Below, piece by piece: positions 58,866-64,000 of a DNA stretch of 64,000 nt. Position 1 is the stretch's first letter. Every line of letters starts with the position of its first letter. The notes beneath the pieces were generated by a model. It did no database searches. It saw only the letters and a program-made list of their open reading frames with translations, and was not told the origin of the DNA. Source of the stretch: Roseibacillus sp. Its GTDB lineage: Bacteria > Verrucomicrobiota > Verrucomicrobiia > Verrucomicrobiales > Akkermansiaceae. Position numbers and translations under genes: made by a program. The DNA is taken from assembly GCA_028821775.1 (NCBI GenBank), contig JAPKFB010000002.1, forward strand, positions 102,578 to 166,577, read 5' to 3'.

Positions 58866-59072
58866 AAACCGGCGATCTTCAGAGGCGCCCTGGCCACCTT
58901 GGACGAACTGGAGATCGCGCTCGACGACCTGCCGGAAGGAGAAATGGCCAGCTACGCCGCCGCCTTGGCCACTCTCGACCGCGAGAATGAGGCCGAGGCG
59001 CTAATGGTCAACGTGAATTGGAGCAAACTCTCCCCCATCGAAGTCGCACTGTTGAAGGGACTCGCCGAGTAG
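58866..59072 (+). pseudogene. 3' remnant or tiny gene ahead of the export cluster
   Basis: An open frame of 68 codons ends in TAG (59070-59072) and reads LATLDELEIALDDLPEGEMA, SYAAALATLDRENEAEALMV, NVNWSKLSPIEVALLKGLAE. It is strongly helical and protein-like, but it lacks ATG apart from an internal Met and has no ribosome binding site; TTG at 58899 is the only upstream start. An in-frame TGA at 58863 closes it. More likely the tail of a lost gene than a functional one. Confidence 0.4.
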
Positions 59073-59341
59073 CTTGTCGTGGAAAAAACTGCACATTTGC
59101 GCGTTGAGTAAACATTTTTTAAGCATTTCGCTCTGAAGGGCTGAGACTTGGCCTCGCATTAGGGTAAGAAGACCGGTCTTGTGAATAACGAGTTCAGTGA
59201 TAAAAAAGGGCGCAGAAGATATCTTTTCCCAAGGGAATCTGTTCTTTAGGTAAGCTTTATAAGTTTGTTCTTTCAGTAGGCCCTATAACGAATAGAATTC
59301 CCCAGCCGGGATTTGGGAAGACTCAGGTCGCATTGTTCCGC
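59073..59341. promoter_or_regulatory. AT-rich promoter region of the exopolysaccharide cluster
   Basis: About 270 bp with AT-rich tracts (AAACATTTTTTAAGCATTTC, TTTATAAGTTTGTTCTTTC, CCTATAACGAATAGAATTCC) just before the barrel gene. Contains the most promoter-like DNA of the right end. I see no certain operator. The remaining part of the gap, 58732-58865, holds nothing I recognise. Confidence 0.45.
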
Positions 59342-60586
59342 ATGATGATTATCCGCCTTCATTCGGCTCCTTCGTCGGGCTCAGTTTGGAACAGTCCCCC
59401 CTCTCGCAGGGCGGGATGGGCCCTCCTTCTCGCTGCGTCCGTCTTTCCTCAAGTCGCTTTTGCTCAGATCCTGGGCTCAGCGGGGAGTGACACCATCCAG
59501 CGCGAGCTCCTCCCCGGGGCGATCACCGAGGCATACGGTGGCGAGGGCTTCCTCTATGGACTGAGTGCCACCGGCATTTACGATTCCAATCTTTTCATCA
59601 CGGAGGGCGACGAAGAGAGCGACTTCTCGGTTGCGGTTGCTCCCTGGCTCCTCTACAATTCCGCTCCCCCGGGGGGCGCGCACTACATTTTTACCGCTCG
59701 TTACGCTCCTTTTGCGCGCGCCTACCTCGATCACTCCGATCTCAACACCATCGATCATTTTGGCAGCGCCTCCCTCAGCTACCAGGGGGCCAAGGTCCAT
59801 CTTGGTAGCGGAGTGAGCTACGCGCGCTTCACCCAACCCGATCGCTACGTAGGTGGAATCGTGGAGTCTACTTCCTTAGGAGTTTCGGTGAACGGGAGCT
59901 ATGAACTCTCCCAGAAAACCTCCCTCGTGGCTACTTGGCAGGCCAACCTGACCGACTATGAGTCCGGCAGCTTATCCTCCTCCGATATCTTTAGCCTGCA
60001 AGTGACCGGCTACTGGCAGGCTACTCCCTTGTTGCGGGTCGGGCCCTCCATCCGGTCCTCCGAGACCGAGTCCGCGACCACCTCCAATCGTCAGGCCCTC
60101 GCCTTCCTCTTGAGCCTGGGCTACGACCTCCCCGGCAAGATTGATCTCTCCGCCCAGGGCGGGGTCGAGTTCGAAGACTATGAGCGCTTTGGGAGTGAGG
60201 TCCAACTCACTGGCAATCTTGCCGCCAATTATGCCTATGACGCCCTTTGGTCATTCCAGGTAAGCCTCAACTACCAGACCCTTCCCTCCCCCTCGGACCA
60301 GAACTACAGCATCGATGACCTGGGCTTCGGAGCCCGCGTGACCAGGAGATTGAGCAACGGGTCCCTCACCGCCGGGGCCGAGACCAATCTCTCCTCCTAC
60401 AACGCGGTGGGCCCGGTTTCTGCTCGCCGGGGCGAGGAGAGCAATTACGGATTCTTCCTGCGACACCGCCTGCAACTCTTTGGGGATGATGTCAGTCTTG
60501 ATACGTCCCTCCGCTTCTCCCAAAATTCCGGCCTCCAAGGCTGGTCCCGCCTCCTGCTCTCCTCCGGGGCGAGATACACCTTTTAA
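59342..60586 (+). CDS. outer-membrane beta-barrel protein of the polysaccharide export cluster
   Basis: Predicted 414 residues with a signal peptide (about 1-40, ending SVFPQVAFAQ). The mature part is alternating-polarity beta strands (FSVAVAPWLLYNSAPPGG, YIFTARYAPFARAYL, FGARVTRRLSNGSLTAGAE) and the last residue is Phe (YTF), the outer-membrane insertion signal. A barrel with this placement usually opens a Wza-like export operon in Planctomycetota and Verrucomicrobiota. Exact family not recognised. Start ATG 59342 (59345 also possible). Confidence 0.82.
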   Translation: MMIIRLHSAPSSGSVWNSPPSRRAGWALLLAASVFPQVAFAQILGSAGSDTIQRELLPGAITEAYGGEGFLYGLSATGIYDSNLFITEGDEESDFSVAVAPWLLYNSAPPGGAHYIFTARYAPFARAYLDHSDLNTIDHFGSASLSYQGAKVHLGSGVSYARFTQPDRYVGGIVESTSLGVSVNGSYELSQKTSLVATWQANLTDYESGSLSSSDIFSLQVTGYWQATPLLRVGPSIRSSETESATTSNRQALAFLLSLGYDLPGKIDLSAQGGVEFEDYERFGSEVQLTGNLAANYAYDALWSFQVSLNYQTLPSPSDQNYSIDDLGFGARVTRRLSNGSLTAGAETNLSSYNAVGPVSARRGEESNYGFFLRHRLQLFGDDVSLDTSLRFSQNSGLQGWSRLLLSSGARYTF

Positions 60587-60611
60587 GTTAAGTCCATTCA
60601 CTGCATCCGCC

Positions 60612-61694
60612 ATGAAAAGGATATCATCGTTCTCGCGCCTCCTCGGAATAGTTCTGTCCCTCCTCGGTCTCGCCGCCTTGGCCCCAGCACAGGCCCCAGA
60701 GCAGGGCGACTATCGCCTCAAGCCCAATGATCAGATCAGCATGACGATCTTTGAGCATACGGATCTCCTCACTTCGGTCCAGCTCACCGCCTCCGGGGAA
60801 GCCTCCTTTCAGCTCATCGGCACCATCAAGCTCGGAGGAAAGACCTTGCGCGAAGCAGAGTCCCTCGTTGCGGCCGCTTACGATGCCGACTACTTGGTGG
60901 ACCCGCGGGTCAGCATCAATTTGACCGTGGCCGCGATCGAGCAGATTTCGGTCACTGGGGCGGTTGCTAACCCCGGGTTGGTGGACATCCCGCCCAATGG
61001 GCAACTCGATTTGGTCGGCGCCATCACGGGGGTGGGCGATGTGACCTCCAATGCCGATGGAATGCGAATCGAACTCAAGCGCGGCGGTCAGGTCCTGCAC
61101 TACAATCTGGACCAGTTGCGGGCCAAGGGAGCAGCCCAGGTTTTTCTCCAAGAAGGCGATCGGGTCGTTGTGCCTCTCAATCCCTTCGCGGGCAAATCAG
61201 TCACCGTGGTGGGAGAAATCGTCAAGGCGGGGGCGGTGAGCTTTCCCGCCAATGGCAAGCTCGCCCTCGCCACCGTGGTGGGGATCGCGGGCGGGTTGAC
61301 CCCCAACGCCGATCCCGCGCGCATCAGCGTCAAGCGCGACGGAAAAATCTGGGGCCTGCAACTGGCGGCCCGCAACCAACTCCTCAAGCCGGGTGACGTC
61401 ATTACCATTCCCAAGAGCCGTTTCGTGGGCAAGGTCGTCATCCTCATGGGGCAGGTCAAGACGGTCGGCGCGGTCCCCTTTACCCTCAATGGAAAGCTAG
61501 ACATCCTTACCGCGATTGCCAACGCCGGCGGCTACGCTCCGCTCGCGAATAAGAAAAAAGTGACCGTCACCCGCCGCCAGGGAGGTCGAGCCCAGACTTG
61601 GAAGCTCAACCTCACGGACATGGCCAATGGCGAGGAGCCCCTCTTCCAACTCCTTCCCGGTGACACCATTATGGTCCCCGAACGCTCCTTCTAA
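60612..61694 (+). CDS. polysaccharide export protein with SLBB repeats (Wza-like)
   Basis: Periplasmic/outer-membrane export component, 360 residues with a signal peptide (FSRLLGIVLSLLGLAALAPA). The Poly_export domain begins GDYRLKPNDQISMTIFEHTD, then three SLBB-type repeats open with QISVTGAVANPGLVDIPPNG, SVTVVGEIVKAGAVSFPANG and VVILMGQVKTVGAVPFTLNG. Three soluble-ligand-binding beta-grasp domains is on the long side. ATG at 60612 restores the signal peptide. 25 bp after the barrel gene, same operon. Confidence 0.9.
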   Translation: MKRISSFSRLLGIVLSLLGLAALAPAQAPEQGDYRLKPNDQISMTIFEHTDLLTSVQLTASGEASFQLIGTIKLGGKTLREAESLVAAAYDADYLVDPRVSINLTVAAIEQISVTGAVANPGLVDIPPNGQLDLVGAITGVGDVTSNADGMRIELKRGGQVLHYNLDQLRAKGAAQVFLQEGDRVVVPLNPFAGKSVTVVGEIVKAGAVSFPANGKLALATVVGIAGGLTPNADPARISVKRDGKIWGLQLAARNQLLKPGDVITIPKSRFVGKVVILMGQVKTVGAVPFTLNGKLDILTAIANAGGYAPLANKKKVTVTRRQGGRAQTWKLNLTDMANGEEPLFQLLPGDTIMVPERSF

Positions 61695-61722
61695 GCTCCT
61701 CCCTCGCAACCCTCACTGCACC

Positions 61723-63900
61723 GTGTCTCGACAACAAACCGAACTCGTCAAACCGCTCCGGTTTAGCGAAGAACAATTCGACGCAGAGCCCCCTCCCGGG
61801 CAGGAACGCGGGGAGGGCATGCTTCACCTTGCGGACCTCCTTGCGCGCCTCCTCGGGCGCTGGCACTGGATCGCCCTCGGCCTCCTCCTCGGCTGCAGCA
61901 TCGGCCTCTATCAGGTCTGGCGCGCGGTGCCCCGCTATGAGGCCACCGCCAAAGTGCTCGTGAAGGACAACAGTCTCAGTCTCACCGGCCAAAGGGAAGT
62001 CACCGATTTTGATCTTGGCAACAGCCAGGCCGTCCTCGAAACGGTCCGCACCGGGATGTTGACCTATCCGATCTGCGAAGCGGTCGCGGCCGCTCCCAAG
62101 GTGCGTGCCCTCAAACACTTGGTGCCCCCCAAACCCAAGCGGATTCCCTTCTTTTCAGGCTCGGGATCGGGTTCAGGGGAAGAGGGCGCGGCTGTCGCTG
62201 ACCTCGCCCCTCCCGTTCCCCAATTGGCGAGCCTGATCCAGGAATGGCTCACTGTGAAGGCGCAGCCCAAATCGCGCATCCTCCACGTCACGGTGGCCCA
62301 TCCCAGGGCCGAGATCGCCCAGGTCATCGCCAATGAGGTGGTCTATCACTACCAGAGTGAGCGCGAAGAAGCCCGCTCGAAGAGCAAGGGCGGCACTATC
62401 GCCCTCCTCGACACCGAGCGGGAGCGCCTCGAGGGAGACCTGCAAAAGTTCCAGGGCTTGTTCGCCAGCTATACCACGACTCTCAGTGCGGAAGGGTCCC
62501 TCGCGAAGGTGGAGAACGAGCTCGCCCTCCTCAAATTGAAATACCGCCACAAACATCCTCGCATGATCGAAGCGATGATCCGCCTGAATAATGCCAAGGA
62601 GAGCTTGCGCAATTTTCTCGGACGGGCGGTCCAGAATTCCTTTGATGAGGAGTATTGGAACAACCATCGGGTCCTCACCACCGACTTGGAGGACGAGCAG
62701 AACCTTCTGCAGGTCCGGGAGCTCCTCATCGCCCGCCGAGTGGTCCTCGAGGGCCAGATAGTCACCAAGACCACCGGGTTGAACACCTTGGCGCTCAATG
62801 AGGGGGCCAAGAAGGTCGACGAGAAGCAGCGGGGATCCGAAGTGACCATGCACGAAGTGGCCCGCAAACCGGCCCTCCCGACCTATCCTCGCAAGACCCG
62901 CATGATCCTCACGGCCGCGGCCTTAGGTCTCTTCGCGGGCCTCGGCCTCGCCTACCTCTTCCAAGCCCTCGACAACAAGTTTCACACCGTGGCCGATGCG
63001 GAATCCCAACTGAAGATCCCTGTCCTCGCCTCCGTGGTCGACCTCGACGAGGAAACGATGCGGGAAGACGGGGCAAAAGAAGGGGAGGAGGGGACCTTGA
63101 CCCTTTGTGCCCCCGGGCGCGAAGACTGGGCTCCCTCCATGGTCTTCCGCAATGATGGGGCCAAGTCTCATTATGCCGAAATGTTCCGTGTCCTGCGCAC
63201 CTCCATTTCCCTCCTCGGGCCCGCTTCCCAGCGCAAGATCACCATGATCACTTCTGCTCTCCCCAGCGAGGGGAAGACCCTCGTGGCGGCCAACCTCGCG
63301 GTCGCTCTCGCCCAACAGGGACAGCGCACTCTCCTGGTCGATTTCGATCTCCGCAAGCCTTCCACCCACAAGATGTTCGGGGTCTCCAAGTCCGCCAAAC
63401 CGGGAATGGTCGATCTCCTCGCCGATAATGCCGGGCTCGAAGACGTTATGCACAGCAACTTCGGTCAGGAAAACCTCACCGTCATATTGTCCGGGGCCAA
63501 GGCCCCCAACCCCGGGGAGCTCCTCGAAGCCACTCGGCTCGAAGCCCTGCTCAAGACGTTCCGCGAGCACTTCGACCATATCGTGATCGATACCGCCCCT
63601 CTGCTCGCGGTTCCCGATTCCCGCATCATCGCTCCCCTCGTGGACAACCTGGCCCTGGTGGTCCGGGCCGAGTCCACTCCCCGCGGTGCGGTCAAGCGCG
63701 TCCTTCAGGTCCTCGACAGTGCCGGGGTCACTCCCGAGGGCATCATCTTCAACGGATTCCGCGAACGCCGCTCCTTCATGGGCAAGAATTACAGCTACGG
63801 CTATTACCGCTACAGCTACGGGAAATACAGCTACGGCAAGTACCAGTATGGCTCCTACGGAAGTGTCTACGGCGACGATGAGGAGGACGAGAAATCCTAA
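61723..63900 (+). CDS. polysaccharide chain-length/tyrosine autokinase (Wzc-like)
   Basis: Inner-membrane copolymerase with a BY-kinase, 725 residues. N-terminal Wzz-type domain with helices near 44-62 and 405-425 and a coiled-coil-prone middle. The kinase has Walker A SALPSEGKTLVAANLAVALA (Lys518), Walker A' LLVDFDLRKPSTHKMFG, Walker B HIVIDTAPLL. The C-terminal tail (about 688-719) holds twelve Tyr in a GKYSYG-type repeat, then acidic residues. Autophosphorylation of the Tyr cluster controls polymer length. GTG 61723 is the start; the frame is open upstream into the SLBB gene. The next cluster genes lie beyond the window. Confidence 0.92.
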   Translation: MSRQQTELVKPLRFSEEQFDAEPPPGQERGEGMLHLADLLARLLGRWHWIALGLLLGCSIGLYQVWRAVPRYEATAKVLVKDNSLSLTGQREVTDFDLGNSQAVLETVRTGMLTYPICEAVAAAPKVRALKHLVPPKPKRIPFFSGSGSGSGEEGAAVADLAPPVPQLASLIQEWLTVKAQPKSRILHVTVAHPRAEIAQVIANEVVYHYQSEREEARSKSKGGTIALLDTERERLEGDLQKFQGLFASYTTTLSAEGSLAKVENELALLKLKYRHKHPRMIEAMIRLNNAKESLRNFLGRAVQNSFDEEYWNNHRVLTTDLEDEQNLLQVRELLIARRVVLEGQIVTKTTGLNTLALNEGAKKVDEKQRGSEVTMHEVARKPALPTYPRKTRMILTAAALGLFAGLGLAYLFQALDNKFHTVADAESQLKIPVLASVVDLDEETMREDGAKEGEEGTLTLCAPGREDWAPSMVFRNDGAKSHYAEMFRVLRTSISLLGPASQRKITMITSALPSEGKTLVAANLAVALAQQGQRTLLVDFDLRKPSTHKMFGVSKSAKPGMVDLLADNAGLEDVMHSNFGQENLTVILSGAKAPNPGELLEATRLEALLKTFREHFDHIVIDTAPLLAVPDSRIIAPLVDNLALVVRAESTPRGAVKRVLQVLDSAGVTPEGIIFNGFRERRSFMGKNYSYGYYRYSYGKYSYGKYQYGSYGSVYGDDEEDEKS

Positions 63901-64000
63901 GAGACTCGCGTCCTCTACTCCTTTATTTTTCAAACCCACAGCACCATTTCGCTGCTTGATCTGCAGTGCAAAGCGAAAGCCGATTTCCTTGTCCTAACCC

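Noticed and set aside
1..64000. tRNA, rRNA, CRISPR arrays and prophage genes
   Set aside because: I looked in all gaps and saw no cloverleaf, no regularly spaced repeats and no phage structural or integrase gene.

Overview
The window reads as a stretch of chromosome from a Gram-negative, aerobic, free-living bacterium. LpxA, Lnt, a Wza/Wzc-type export cluster and an outer-membrane barrel show the double membrane, and a caa3/aa3-type oxidase with a CcsBA-type cytochrome c maturation pair shows aerobic respiration. Two DUF1080 (3-keto-disaccharide hydrolase-like) secreted proteins, several short intergenic repeat families and frequent GTG/TTG starts point to the Planctomycetota-Verrucomicrobiota side of the tree, most likely Verrucomicrobiota. 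That placement is inference; there is no rRNA or tRNA gene here to anchor it.

Layout. 1-4824 (+): cytochrome c oxidase genes in the order I-III-IV-two small membrane genes-II, with subunit III carrying an insertion of about 395 residues. 4898-6747: a decayed gene end, then lpxA and radC on the minus strand behind a Rex-like palindrome. 6894-18024: two back-to-back peptide ABC transporter sets, an OppABC-like set on minus without ATPases and a Yej-like set on plus with enlarged permeases and two separate ATPases. 18101-22718 (+): purD, a purE-like gene, then pyrR-pyrB-pyrC. 22806-26262 (-): fluC (crcB), a metal ABC permease and ATPase, a small membrane-anchored protein and trpF, with a Fur-family-like palindrome in front of the metal genes. 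26632-31900 (+): uvrA, then an ECF sigma factor, a probable anti-sigma factor and a PDZ protein ending in a clear terminator. 32192-41715: an RlmI-like methyltransferase, phosphohexomutase, M15-like peptidase, lnt, a short argA, yqgE, obg and a gamma-glutamylcyclotransferase-like/membrane fusion. 41881-48661: psd, a lipoprotein, resB/ccsA, a HIT protein, and nrdR with an unknown partner. 48662-56604: a frameshifted pseudogene, two DUF1080 genes, a polyprenyl diphosphate synthase under a second Rex-like palindrome, a large lipoprotein, a VWA protein and ispD. 56616-63900: a YqeY-like protein, a DUF3592 protein, an ABC-2 permease, and the first three genes of an exopolysaccharide export cluster (barrel, SLBB protein, tyrosine autokinase) that runs off the right edge.

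How it works together. The oxidase, the CcsBA pair and the prenyl synthase (probably quinone side chain) are one respiratory theme, and the two near-identical TTGTGAA-N4-TTCACAA palindromes suggest NADH/NAD-responsive (Rex) control of part of it. The two peptide transporters probably share one ATPase pair. At least four dispersed non-coding repeat families occur; two are MITE-like with terminal inverted repeats, and one of those supplies the stop codon of yqgE.

Limits: all function calls rest on motifs and family knowledge read by eye. No database search was run, and start codons are judgement calls where noted.
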